A DNA stretch of 64,000 nt from Adenophora triphylla var. japonica. Its lineage: Eukaryota > Streptophyta > Magnoliopsida > Asterales > Campanulaceae. Location: positions 372,001 to 436,000 of the forward strand of contig JAFEMH010001356.1 in assembly GCA_022495995.1 (NCBI GenBank), in the 5' to 3' direction. The position numbers and the translations under genes were made by a program. How positions within the stretch are numbered: position 1 is the first letter of the stretch; each line of letters begins with the position of its first letter. Below are positions 1-11,151 of the stretch, piece after piece. The notes under the pieces were generated by a model, which saw nothing but the letters and a program-made list of their open reading frames with translations, was not told the origin of the DNA and did not search any database.

Positions 1-662
1 TTTTTTCTAACTATTTTATATAACTTTTTGAAAAAAACTTCAATACTAAAAAAAGTCCAAAATGTTTATTTCTATTCATAAAAAATAAAAAATTATACAT
101 TTATACTTAAAAATTAAAGGGTTTTACCCGTCCCTGATTTCTTTATTATACTTTCATTTGTTTAGTTTTTTTCTAAATTTTTTATATAACTTTTTGGAAA
201 AAACTTCAATACTAAAAAAAGTCCAAAATAATTATTTATATTCAACAAAAATAAAAAAACTATACATTTATATATAAAAATTAAAGGGTTTTACCCGTCC
301 CTGATATCTTTATTATACTTTCATTTGTTTAGTATTTTTCTAACTTTTTTTATATAACTTTTTGGAAAAAACTTAAATACTAAAAAAAGTCCAAAATGAT
401 TATTTCTATTCATAAAAAATAAAAAACTATACATTTATACATAAAAATTAAAGGGTTTTACCCGTCCCTGATTTCTTTATTATACTTTCATTTTGTTTAT
501 TTTTTTTCTAACTTTTTTATATAACTTTTTGAAAAAAAAAACTTCAATACTAAAAAAAATCCAAAATGTTTATTTCTATTCATAAAAAATAAAAATAAAA
601 ACTATACATTTATAAATAAAAATTTAAGTGTTTTATCCGTCCCTGATTTCAATCACATAAAA
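1..662. repeat. AT-rich tandem repeat, about 167-bp unit, 4 copies
   Basis: Four head-to-tail copies of an AT-rich unit are visible. The landmark GGGTTTTACCCGTCCCTGA occurs at 119, 286 and 453 (spacing 167 bp) and in a mutated form at 628 (spacing 175 bp, small insertions). The array runs off the left edge, so its true length is unknown, and it ends where the Helitron begins at 663. Unit length is in the range of plant satellite monomers, but four copies are too few to call it a satellite. No coding potential. Confidence 0.85.
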
Positions 663-2835
663 TCTATACTATATTAAAAGCAAGAAAGTGGGCTTTCCTT
701 TCCTGCTCAAAAGTGTCGCTATCAAATGGCAAAATTGTCCTTACAATATTTCATTAAGGTATTTTCGTAATCATCTAAGTCTTCTAGAATTTATATGATT
801 ACTCTTTGAAAATTATTGGCTTCTTTAGGAAGTTTTGCACAATTTGATTTAGAAGAGGGGCAAAGACACTTGATGCTTTGGGGATACGTGTTTAATTTCC
901 ATGCACTTATAATTGAAATATTTTAACTCATTTTACTTTCAATTTTATTTATTTATTTATTTAATATGTCCATCACATTTTTATTTTTAAAGCATCTTAT
1001 AATTGAAATGTTTTAAACTTTCATGTTTTAAATCTTATACCATATATTGTATATTTTATTTTATCAAAAATCATTTTATTACAAAAAACTAGAGAATTAA
1101 GTATATTTTAGGAATAGACTTTTGAGAAAATATGAGTGATTGTTGAATTTTTTTTGTTTAAAGATAGGTAGAAATGTAAAAATAGAGAAAGTGACATATA
1201 CCACCATTTTTTGAGCTTTTAGAAGTCATGAAACAATAGAGAGAAATTTTTAAGCACTCATTAATTTCAATTTTGATTTTTTAGAAAGAAAAAAATTCAA
1301 TTATTTCATATTATTTCAATCATGTTTTAAAAATTTTCATTGTGAAATTCCATTGATTAATTTATATTTATTATATTTTCATTAGTAATTTTTAATAAAT
1401 AATTTATTATTTTAGTTTACAGATTATAATTAAAGAAAATATTACTTAGGAAATAAAAATATATAAAAGAGATAGTAAAGATTTATTTATTTTGTCTTAA
1501 ATTAATGTTTATTTTTCCTTGATTTAATAAACATCTATACAGAAAAAATATTATAAGAAATGATTTGTTATTAAACTACGTAACTAACTACTTTTTTATG
1601 ACAAAAACTTGGGTGAGACGGCCGTAAAACGGGTTGTCCAACCCATCCGCTCAGGTCCGCCACGCCAAGTCTTAACCCGCGCGTCCAAAGTCTGTCACGT
1701 GTATTTAAAAAAAAAAAAAAACTTTCAACAACTTTAAAATGAAATAACTTGAGATTTTGAAGTAGAAAAAAAATTTGAAAACATTGTTGTGTTCGTCTCG
1801 ACGAGACGAATCGAAGTAGTAGCATCATGATATGAATTTAATTTTTTTTGTAAAATCATATGTTCAGAAACAAAAAAGTTAAGTTGTTCATCGCCTGAAA
1901 AGTAACACTTACTAAGAAGAAATGTTACCGATGAAAATCTGAAATGTAGCAGTTTCATAATATATACATATATATTTTGAGATACTAAAAAACAAAATAG
2001 TCACAAAATCTTGCTCCAAAATTCTAATTGTAATGATTTTATTGGTGTTTTTAGTTAAAATATAGTCGGTCTACTATCGATACATCTAATAAAATATCAC
2101 CACCTCATTTTTGTGATTAGGATTTTGTGACTTTATTTTGTGCTTCTAGCATTGAACTCTCTATATATATTTATATATAAAGAAGGAAAAAAGTATTCAA
2201 TATTTCGATAATGACTTGAAAGTAATCTTTTTCAGAATTTGTTAGGTAATTTTTTTTTGAAGAAGCTATTGTGTGGGTTTTAAATACATTTAAACCGGAA
2301 AAAAGGGCCCCTCGGATGTCGCTCACTCCATCGAATACTAGAATTCCTTTCAATTTTGAACGTCGTCAATTTCTCTTGATTTATGTCATGTCTATAAACA
2401 AAAGTCTGGGACAATTTCTATCTACAGTTAAATCATTTTAAAGAATCATGTATTCAGTTATGGTCAGCTTTATTTGCTTTATTTAGAGTCACCAATCCAA
2501 ATAGACTTCATATTTGGATATCTAATTTTGAAGAAGACAGTTTAACCAACAATTGTACTACGAATGTGGTGTTTAGGAAATTTTTCAAAATGTATAATTC
2601 ATATCTTCTATTGCTTTTTAATAATTTCTTTCTTAAAACATATATGAGTGTGTGCGTATGTGTTGTCTCAATGAAGATCAATACTATGGAATTTCTTAAG
2701 TATTGTTTAGAAATGTATATCAACCAATTTAATTTGTACTGTTGTTTCTTTATTTACTTATTTTTTTTAATTCTTTTTTCATTCTTAACTATAAAATTTT
2801 ATAAATCATCGTGCATCGCACGGGTGATACACTAG
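663..2835 (+). mobile_element. Non-autonomous Helitron
   Basis: The 5' end reads TCTATACTATATTAAAAG, the TC-start terminus of many plant Helitrons. The 3' end is CTAG (2832-2835), preceded by a hairpin CGTGC-ATC-GCACG at 2810-2822 that finishes 9 bp before CTAG. The element sits between A (662) and T (2836), the usual Helitron target dinucleotide, with no target duplication. There is no Rep/helicase ORF in the 2173 bp, so it must depend on an autonomous partner. It contains a short GC-rich island around 1615-1700 and otherwise AT-rich filler. The short ORFs inside have no recognisable content. Confidence 0.88.
2810..2835 (+). terminator. Helitron 3' hairpin and CTAG end
   Basis: A 5-bp stem with 3-base loop (CGTGC-ATC-GCACG) is followed 9 bp later by CTAG. 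In Helitrons this hairpin is thought to act as the stop signal for rolling-circle transposition. Its failure leads to capture of flanking DNA. Confidence 0.85.
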
Positions 2836-2839
2836 TATT

Positions 2840-2935
2840 TACCTAAACCCTAAACCCCTAAACCCTAAACCTCTAAATCCTAAACCCCTAAACCCTAAAA
2901 CCCTAAATTCGAAACCCCTAACCCTAAACCCCTAG
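2840..2935. repeat. Degenerate interstitial telomeric repeat (CCCTAAA)n
   Basis: About a dozen imperfect copies of the plant telomere unit, written here on the C-rich strand as CCTAAACCCTAAACC, with extra C or A bases between units. It starts within a few bases of the Helitron 3' end. Such tracts arise from break repair, telomere healing or ancient end fusion; the degeneracy argues that it is old. Confidence 0.88.
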
Positions 2936-3188
2936 AAAAGTTATATTTCATGATTTCCATCCATTCCTAACATAAATTGAACATTTTAAAATTATTACTC
3001 TATTCGTTTCAAAATAAATTTGAAAATCTGTCTCAAAATATATGACATTTTAAAATGTCATTCGAAAAGTATAAAATAAATAATAAATATTTTTCTTAGT
3101 TATTTTCAATTTTTTATGTTTTTTGTAAGAATATAAAGAATTATGAAAAATCAAAATTGAAAAAAAAAATATATAGAGACAAAAACAA
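2936..3188. other. AT-rich spacer without recognisable content
   Basis: About 250 bp of AT-rich sequence between the telomeric motifs and the GCTCG block. No gene, repeat unit or element terminus was recognised. Confidence 0.5.
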
Positions 3189-3475
3189 AGCTCGAGTTCG
3201 GCTCGGCTCGTTTAGGCTCGAGAATTCGAATAAAAGCTCGTACTAAAGATCGTTTGAGTTCAATTTTTTTTTTAAATTCGAGTTAAGCTCGAGCTCGGCT
3301 CGTTAAAGCTCGAGTTCGAGAAGCTCGCAAAAAAGCTCGCGAACAGCTCGAAACTCGTTTCGAGCCGAGCTCGAACTAATTTTTTAGGCTCATGCTCGAA
3401 AAAAACTAGGCTCGTTAATTTTTAGTCGAGCTCGACACCTCAAAGCTCGGCTCGGCTCATTTACAGCCCTATCGA
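3189..3475. repeat. GCTCG/CTCGAG-rich block, possible hAT-type MITE end
   Basis: Dense repetition of GCTCG, CTCGAG and CGAGC, giving many short overlapping palindromes (for example AGCTCGAGCT). The right end, read on the opposite strand from about 3470, is AGGGCTGTAAATGAGCCGAG, which resembles terminal repeats of hAT-like elements common in plants. I could not find the matching left terminus or a target duplication, so only a repeat is claimed. GCTCG motifs continue weakly to about 3660. Confidence 0.45.
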
Positions 3476-3839
3476 GCTCTCTTTTATCTAAAAAATGTTC
3501 GAGATGAGCTCGAGCCGAGTTTAAGCTTCTTGCTAAAATAAAAAAATTGAGTTGATAAGTAGCTTATAGAGTTGAGTTCGAAAGGATCGAAAATGATGAA
3601 ATATTTGAGTTTTTAACAAGCTTTGTAAGTTGAGCTCTAAACGAGTCGAGCTCAAACAAGATTGTCTAACAAATGAGTCGAGCACGAATCAACACCATAA
3701 CAAAAGGAGTTTGAAATTTTGTTTGAATACGGTTGAACGGTATAAATCGAGTATGACCATTAGCCATAAAACGGGCAAGGCCCAAGTGATTGAGCCTAAT
3801 GCAAAATATGCACAACTCATAAATATGACATAGAGAATG

Positions 3840-4490
3840 GGTTTTCCTACCTATGTTCGTCATAATATCCTCGTCTTTGCCAACATGTCGACCTTGACAT
3901 AAGGAAATAGTTTTAAGACTAGGACGATCATTGAGTCACCATAACTCAACTAGGACATAAGCCTAGGTCGATAAAGGCCTAATCAATCATGTTCCAAGTC
4001 ATCAAGGCTACATCGAAGATGACAAAGAGAGTGGGCCTACCCTACCTTATATGATTTCTCATGCCCAACATACGAACAATGTCGACCAGCGCATAAACTG
4101 CGACTATGACGAGGAGCATACCTCCCCGACATATGTCATATACCACAGTCCTAATCCTAGTCCAACAAGGACATCAAGGAATTAGAATCTGTGTATGATT
4201 TAACTCGTTATCTCTTATAACTTCTTATACAAGGCAGGATACTATCTCATACACCTATAAATACAAGCTATAAATCACAATTTTATGGTAACACGTTCTT
4301 TGACTCTAAACTATTGTCAATTGATTTTCTCTAATAAAATACCAATACTTATTCTCACGCCGGAGTGCCTTCGCCGGTGAAGCCCCGGCTTATTTTATGT
4401 GTTTGTTCATCTTTTTCAGGCTATTCAAGCATATAGGATATATCTGAACCGCTGGATTTGGGCTGATCCGACGTTTTTGGCATAATCAAT
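3840..4490 (+). repeat. Probable 5' LTR of E1 (boundaries unresolved)
   Basis: The segment precedes the gag start at 4624 and has LTR promoter features: TATAAATA at 4256 and, further down, a GCCGG-rich stretch (CACGCCGGAGTG at about 4360). The same arrangement, TATAAATA followed by an ACGCCGGAG motif, occurs in the inverted LTR of E4 (31327-31520), whose integrase is also close to that of E1. A weak candidate primer site, TGGTTCTATTGCCGGAAA, lies at about 4492 and could be a decayed tRNA-Asp site. Start and end are not confirmed because no partner LTR of E1 survives in the window. Confidence 0.45.
4256..4263 (+). promoter_or_regulatory. TATA box in E1 LTR
   Basis: TATAAATA in the sequence CACCTATAAATACAAGC, the most promoter-like sequence upstream of the E1 gag. 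Confidence 0.5.
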
Positions 4491-4623
4491 TTGGTTCTAT
4501 TGCCGGAAAACGATCGTTTTTATTCCTTAAATAGCCAAAAATCTGCTCCGACGGATCTGATGTAAGACAGACATACTGCTAGCATAACACCAGATCTGGA
4601 TAATCAGCTTATAGAGGAAATTC

Positions 4624-6190
4624 ATGGCAACCCCGGAACAACAATTCCACAGATCAATGGTGGCCATCTGCCACCTCCTACGCCTCTGAATGGTGGACTG
4701 CTACCGCCCCTAGGCATGAATCTACAATCGAGTGGGCAGCTTGTGGTGGAGATCCCCCTGGACCTCAACCGCCGTCGATGACGGGGAAGAACAACAACAG
4801 CTAGTCAGGCAAGACGGAACACAGCCCAGGGGGTGCAGGCTCATCTCTTCCACTGGCTGATCACAGAACTCTGCTACACCTTCAGATGGATACTCTGCAA
4901 CGCATTTATGAAACACAGAATGCCTTGTTGGAATTGGATCCGAATCATTCTTTGGTCGAATTTCTTTGACCTACCAGGACTGGAATTTCATATGGAGGGG
5001 AAAGTCGCGCTGATAGGCGAGGAAGTCATGGGAATAGGGAAAACCTCCCCTGGCCATAATCCCCCATCTCGCGACGCTGCTGGCAGATCCAAGCAGCTCC
5101 CCGTCCAGGACGTTCGTCCCCATGATAGGGCTCTTGGACATGGGAGTGCTTGTCAAGGAGGAGACCTAAGGAACCAATTAAATAATCAAAGTGAAAAAGA
5201 AGTCAATTCGGCTGATCTGAGAGCTAGACTTAACAATGCAAGGCAAAAAATTCCTCCCCGTCGGGACCCTTCTCCTCAACATAGGAGTCATCCTTGTTAT
5301 AGGAGCCCTCCTCATCATAGGGGTCCCCCCAACCATAGATAGCTTCCAGAAGGAACATAACTCCACCCCGTCATTCCAGGCCATTAAATGGCAGGGCACC
5401 ATCTGGACATGGAGATAATCATGTCAGTCACCAACAAAGGGAAGAGCAAAGTCGGGTGAATGGCCACAGAACACACCGCAGTTCTCACTAGTACATGAAT
5501 AGATGCAAGGGAACTTCTCCTCTTTAAAAAGAGAATCGATGAAATGGAGATGGGGAAGAAGGACTTTAAGGACGAGGACACTAGTGCCATTCTTCCCTTT
5601 TTCAAGTGGATTGTTGATCAACCTCCCAATCTGGCTCTTAAAATCCCCAATTTATAGAAGTATGGAGGTACCATGGAAGCGCGAGATCATGTGCAAGGCT
5701 TTGAGTCAACCATGACAATCCTCTACAAGGCATATGACATAATATGCAAGGCTTTTGCCAGCACTTTCTCCGGCACAGCCCTATCATGGTTCCGTGAGCA
5801 GAAAAAGGGGAGCATAGATAGATGGAGAGTTATGAGGAGGAGATTCCTCGATCATTTTGCGACCGCTGGAAAGCGAAAAAAGAGGTTAATTGACCTGGCT
5901 AACATTGAACAGGGCAAGAACGAATCTACTCTAAGTTATTACAATCGGTTCCGCGTTATAGCTGACCAGGTCGAGAAAAGTCTAACTGATCGAGAGGTAA
6001 TTATTTTTTTAATTCCGGGTTGCTATCCGGACAGTTGTTATATGAGCTCTCCGCGAGGGAGCCGAAAACAAAATTTGATCTATTCAATATGTCCTATGCC
6101 ATAGTTATGGCAGAGGAGAAGAGTAAGAAAAGATCGGAGAAAGCTGAAACGACTCCGACGGGTACCAATTAGGCTTCAAATGGAAGTAGC
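4624..6190 (+). pseudogene. gag: E1 gag (capsid polyprotein), broken
   Basis: ATG at 4624 opens a reading frame that is soon interrupted. The conserved retrotransposon gag core is readable at about 5673-6010, with motifs such as FSGTALSWFREQKKGSI, a basic RRRFLDHFAT stretch and NIEQGKNESTLSYYNRFR. It would form the capsid shell that packages the element RNA in the cytoplasm. A frameshift at about 6010 and several stops upstream of 5640 break it. A charged tail with many Lys and Glu follows to about 6190. No zinc knuckle was found. Confidence 0.7.
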
Positions 6191-6599
6191 TTGAAAGGAA
6201 ATAATAGGATTCAGGCCAAAGAAAAAGCTGAGGTCTTCACCCCACTCACTAAACCTATCACATAGAGCATGCAGTTGGTAAACCTATCAGAGCCCCGGTT
6301 GTTAAGTGATAGGTCGAAACATGTCCGGGGCAATTCTAAGTATTGTGCCTTCCAAAAAGATCACAGATATGACACATAAAATTGCATCTACCTTAAAATG
6401 ATGATCCAAAGGTGGGTAAATGAATGGAAACTTGACCGCTATGTTATGCGTAAGGATAACAAGTAAGGAAGATATGACGATGGTAGAGAGGAGAGAGAGG
6501 ACATGCCTCCTAGGGAAAAGCTCCACGTCATAAGGGAGGAGGTCATCTCTAACAAAAAACTTAAAGATCAGATACATGAACAAAGTAAAAGTCTACCAT

Positions 6600-7090
6600 A
6601 TCCTTGCATGGGTCCACAAAGAAAAGGAAGTAGTTAGCTTCTCTCCCAATTTATTAGCTGGAAGTGGGGCAGCCTGTGAACAACCCTTGGTGATCAAAGG
6701 GAGAATCGATTACTGTGAATCTGAGAGACTCCTCATTGACTAGGGGGCCTACATGGATATTTTGTACTACTCGATGTTCCAGAAAACGAACTTGAAAGAT
6801 AGTATGCTTGAACCATACTCCGGAAGGCTGGAAGGCTTCACCAACCACAAGGTCAATGCCATGGGAACAGTCGACTTGTTGCTTGAAATTAGTGAATACC
6901 CCTTCCGGACGGAGGCCACAGTTACATTCGTAGTCATGGACTTAGCCAGTGACTACCATGCCATCCTAGACATTCCAAGTCAAGGCAAACTTGGGATGGT
7001 TGCCTCCCTTCCTCACCAACGGGTTAAATTTCCAAATCTAGCGGGAATTAGATGTGTGTGGGCGACCCCAATGACTTCTTGGAGCATGTG
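6600..7090 (+). pseudogene. E1 aspartic protease, catalytic Ser replaced by stop
   Basis: The frame at about 6650-7090 shows the retroviral-type protease pattern: LLID, then a TAG stop where the S/T of the catalytic DSG/DTG triad is expected (6739-6741), then GAYMDILYYSMF, and later DLASDYHAILD in place of the usual ILGR flap-side motif. The protease would cut the gag-pol polyprotein. The stop in the active site abolishes it. Sequence from 7091 to 7590 continues the protease-RT linker with frameshifts and no clear motif. Confidence 0.65.
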
Positions 7091-7594
7091 ATGAAGATAA
7101 GGAAAACAACAAGAAAGATGGAAATCGACACACTAGAAGAAAGTCTGAAATTTCCAAGTCTGTAAAGACGACAACACCAGCTCTTGGTTTCATCTTATTT
7201 TTGAATTCGAGGATGAGAAACATATGATGCTAGAAATTTATAAAAAGGAAGCAGAAGTAGAACCCACGTTAGACAAGGAACGATAAAGTGGTTCAATGAC
7301 ATAAATGGGCCCGGTCCCACCACTCTGGATGACGGTGGTGAGAAGCAATCAGACCACCACGCGCCTACTGGGAGAAATGCACTTGATAACTCTGAGGCTA
7401 TAATTCTGCCCGTCCTCGAAATAGTCCCTCAGCTCGTCGTCAACCAGAACTCAGAGGCCGACTAGGACATAAGACCATGGAACCAGGAGATGGACGAACT
7501 GGTTGAAATTGAGGACATAGACTTAAATGGTGATGATGGAAGAAGAATTAGAGAAATTATCATTGAAACACTGCAATTTAGATACAGAACATAA

Positions 7595-8144
7595 ATGGAG
7601 CCCTTTGACCAATTAGAAGAAATAACACTCAATCCCGACTACCCGGAGCAAAGAATAAAAATTGGAGGACGGCTCTCCCCTGAAGAAAGAGAGGAGGTCA
7701 TTACACTACTCAAAGACAACCTTGACATATTTGGTTGGAGAGTCAAGGACATGAGGGGAATAAGGAAGAGGTTGCCATCCACAGGTTGGAGATCAACCCT
7801 TCTGTTATGCCTATTAAGCAAACAAGAAGAATCTTTGCTAATGACAAGGAGGACGCCATCAAGGAAGAAGTACAAAAACTGCTAAGGGCTGGAATAATTA
7901 GAGAGGTAACCTATCCTGTCTGGTTGGCAAATGTCCTGATGGTTAAAAAACAAAATGGGAACTGGCGTATGTGTGTAGATTTCACTGATCTCAACAAGGC
8001 CTACCAAAAGATAGTTACCCTCTCCCCAGAATTGACAATTTGATAGACTCCATTGCTGGACATAGAACTCTCAGCTTCCTGTACGGATACTCTAGCTACC
8101 ACCATATTAAGATGGCCAAGGAAGACATTGAGAAGATGGCTTTC
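7595..8144 (+). pseudogene. pol: E1 reverse transcriptase, 5' half
   Basis: Readable from 7595 (EPFDQLEEI and, later, PEEREEVITLLKDNLDIFGW) to 8144. The RT fingers are marked by HRLEINPSVMPIKQTRR, an REVTYPVWLANVLMVKKQNG motif and NWRMCVDFTDLNKA. At least two frameshifts occur (about 7780 and 8030). The text stops in MAKEDIEKMAFC, where E2 has inserted, and resumes at 23976 with FQISEGIYCYSMMPFGLKNA. Confidence 0.8.
8140..8144 (+). repeat. Target-site duplication of E2 (left), CTTTC
   Basis: CTTTC lies directly before the 5' LTR and is repeated directly after the 3' LTR at 23971-23975. This exact 5-bp copy proves that both LTRs belong to one insertion. Confidence 0.95.
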
Positions 8145-9838
8145 TGTAAGGGCTCCAATTTGAGTTGTTAACATTTTCGTTAGAAAATTAACGAAAGTCC
8201 TAACATTCCTAACATTTCTAACAATTCCTAACTTTTCTAACAAAGCAAGGGTAAATTGGGAATTGCTATTTGAAGTTAAACCAAGAAAAGAATCTCAAAA
8301 AAGGCCAACAACCCGAAATAGAAGCTGCTGGAACAAAAACTGGTTGCTTAATTTGAAAAATATTCTTCCTGTCCAAAGCCTGGAGCAGCATTTAATGCAC
8401 CAGGCACGCCTTCAAGACGATCCGCGCGGACGAGATTGAAATTCCTAGAGGCCTATAAATTGAACCCCTCAGTCTCATTTTCAAGAGACACAACTTCATT
8501 CACAGCAAAACCTTGGCGAAAATACTAGAGAAAACAGTGAGAATTCCCTTGAATTGTCACCTTTTTCTCTTGATTATTTTCCCAAACCACACCCACTCAC
8601 TCTCAAAACTCAAAGTCTCAAACACAAACACAAAAGAAGATAGGTATAACCTCCTTCTCCATACCCTAAATCTCTCTCATCCATGCATGCATCTCATACT
8701 TTGAAGATGTAACTTGTTCATTTCTTGCCCTAGATCCAAGAGGATCACCATGGAAGTTCATCTCCATGGATGATCCTCTACAAGGATCAACATTCCCTTC
8801 AAATTGTCTTTACTTACTTGCAAACATATTTTCAAAACCCTAAAAATCAATTTTCACAACAAAAATCTTTGTTTCAAAGGATAGAATTCCCCTTCCCAAG
8901 CAAATGAAATGCTTAAAGTCCTAATGTACCCTAAGGATGGCTTGATATAGTAGATCACCACTAAAATGTCTAGTGACTACTAATCAAAGCCTAAGGAAAT
9001 GGGGATAAGCATGGATGCAAAACCCCCCTTTAAATCACATTTTCCTTCTTGAGAAAGTTGCTGTCCAGTAGCCTTTCTCTAAGACCTCTGTCCATGGTCT
9101 AATTTTTTGGACACAGAAGAACTTGGAATTTGGTGTTGACTACAAAACACTTTTTGTAGCCAACATCCGTAGAATTCCAGAAATATTTTTACTTTGTTTT
9201 TTACGTGAGTCTAACTCCTCTTTTCAAATTATTTTTCAAAGGTCAGTTCATCAGTCTCTGGAAATCCAGATTTCATATCTGTGATTTCCAGAAGGTTTTG
9301 GTCCTTCAAATCATCTCAAAATGGAAAGCCTTTTGCAGAAACCTTATTTAAGGTGTTTTGAACAACTTTCATTCTTTGACTTTCCTCAGATTTTGAAGCT
9401 TTGAAGCTCTTAAATTCATTTTAAAATCGAGTATCCACTGCCTCTTTCATTCTGGCAGAATTGGTTTTCAACTTCAAAAGGTCTTTTGAGTACTAAAACT
9501 CAACCCTAAAATCACATCAAAAATCATGGGACTTGTTTAATGTCTTACAAAGAGTTTCCAATTTTTACCTTTCTCAGTTTGAATTTATTTTGGCCAAAGA
9601 AACACACACACACACACAAAAAAAATGGTTTTTAAGCTTGGAAGACTCGTTTTACGAGGCATTCCGGGTGAACACTAACGTTCTTCCCGGAATGTAACGT
9701 GACCTCCGAACCCAAATCTCTCATTCCGGGCATTTTTCAAAGTTTTGGCCCTTAAAATAAAAATGGTGTGGCGACTCCGTCTCCGTTTTTGATTTTCAAA
9801 AAAAAAAGGAAAAGAAAAAATCGGGTGGCATCATCACA
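8145..9838 (+). repeat. E2 5' LTR
   Basis: Starts TGTAAGGGCTCC and ends CATCATCACA. It matches 22279-23970 almost throughout, with scattered substitutions and a different CA-repeat length near the end (about 9600 versus 23735). Contains the TATA box TATAAAT at 8454 and the palindrome TCCGCGCGGA at 8421. Short ORFs in it (for example 8513-8704) are duplicated in the other LTR and have no recognisable domain. Confidence 0.95.
8421..8460 (+). promoter_or_regulatory. E2 5' LTR promoter: palindrome TCCGCGCGGA plus TATA box
   Basis: TCCGCGCGGA (8421-8430) is followed 23 bp later by TATAAAT (8454-8460). The same pair with the same spacing occurs in the 3' LTR (22555 and 22588, one base changed) and in the E9 LTR on the other strand (58052-58061 and 58022-58028). 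The same palindrome also precedes the antisense genes of these elements. A transcription-factor or silencing-factor binding site is inferred, not shown. Confidence 0.7.
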
Positions 9839-9839
9839 G

Positions 9840-9857
9840 TGGCGACTCCGCTGGGGA
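9840..9857 (+). other. E2 primer binding site (tRNA-Arg type)
   Basis: TGGCGACTCCGCTGGGGA starts one base after the LTR end. It begins with the TGG expected for pairing with a tRNA CCA tail. Ogre/Tat elements are known to use a tRNA-Arg site of this form. E3 has the same site with one change at 28226-28243. Confidence 0.8.
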
Positions 9858-11151
9858 CAAATAAGTTTTATCTTTTCAAAAAAAAAGAAGAAAAACTTTT
9901 GTGGGTCAAGCTTCCGTCCCGGCATTTGAAACCATTTGTTTTGTGTGTGTGTGTTGATTTTGCACATTTCGTGTTGTTTTGGCCGCCTCGGAAAAGTCAA
10001 AATTTTGACTGTTGGACCCGTTGCCTTGAACTGTTTGAATTTTTGAATTATGTTCTTATGTGTTCATTTGCTTTCAAAAAAAAAAGATTCTTCAAGAAAC
10101 AAAAACAAACACACATCATGCATCATACTTTTTAAGACACATGAGAAAATCTCTATTTTACTCAGAAAAAGAAGATAGACTGCTTGCACACTACGCGCAC
10201 TTGGCCTTACACTGCACACTACGTCCCTAACCCGGGGAAATCCCTGTAGCGGCCCGTTTGGTCTTATTACGCCTCTCGGTGCAAGCACGGGACTACCCAA
10301 ACATCCCATGGAGCCTCGTGTCGACCATGCACTTGTCCGTGACACACTTTGTCCGAGACCCGGTTGGTTTTTAGTTTGGTCTGTGTCATGCCCTGTCTGT
10401 GTATAGACCTTTCCTTTAAAGCCTTAGTCGACATACCAAGTCAATATCTTTCGGGGTCCCTAATCAGTCGAAGTCATGCCGGTTTTCCGTCATGGACTTT
10501 GACCAGATATTGACTGGCGCCTTGACTTTGACTCTGACTGGCACAAATTATACACTGACTCCCAGCATGACACTGAGTCATAAAGAATTAACGAATATTC
10601 CATGCCTAATTACGGCCTAATTGACGACGAGTCAAGATCAATTGTAGACATTTATCAGTTCGAACCATGCCGACTTTTTGTCGAGCCCTCGGACATGATC
10701 TTGACTTTTGACGTCAGCTTTGTCCGTAATTTACATCGAATGCTCGTTAAGACTAGATTACCCGCCAGACTTTAGGATCGTTTTTATTTTTGGTCGGTGG
10801 GACCTGCTTGCCCTACGGAACCCTTGTTCGAGGTTACAGGTTGAGGTTTCGCAGGTGTAGTGACAGGACCCACTGATCCAGAATAGTTTGCGAAAAAGAA
10901 GAGCAATCTTTTTCAACCGATTAGGCTTAATAAAACATGTTTTAAGTAAACAAGAACAAATAATCGCATGTTGCATGAGCCCAGAGCCCAAACACCTACC
11001 CTCCTTCATTCCCAAATATCTGAACCCTCGTGTCTTTCCCCCCACAGCTCCGCACAAAGCTTGGTTTCGGGCACCGGGTCACCGTTTGATCAGTTGGGAA
11101 GAGTCAAGCGCATCGTCAGCTTCACCGTTTGTTCCGACTCCGGGTTTCAGA
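9858..11151 (+). other. E2 5' leader
   Basis: Untranslated leader of about 1.3 kb with landmarks shared by the E3 leader: a CACACTACGCGCAC motif near 10190 (near 28580 in E3) and AAAGAGCAATCTTTTTC near 10900 (near 29295 in E3). An open frame runs in from 10888 to the proposed gag ATG at 11152 but has no recognisable domain. Confidence 0.6.

Noticed and set aside
3630..3863. Short ORFs on both strands at 3.6-3.9 kb
   Set aside because: They lie in the presumed LTR/flank of E1, with no domain and no partner.
8513..8704. 63-codon ORF duplicated at 22647
   Set aside because: It lies in both E2 LTRs, so the duplication only reflects the LTR pair; no domain is seen and the LTR promoter is just upstream.
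9840..9857. tRNA gene fragment
   Set aside because: Only the 18-base complement of a tRNA 3' end, located at an LTR border; this is a primer site. No tRNA cloverleaf was seen anywhere.
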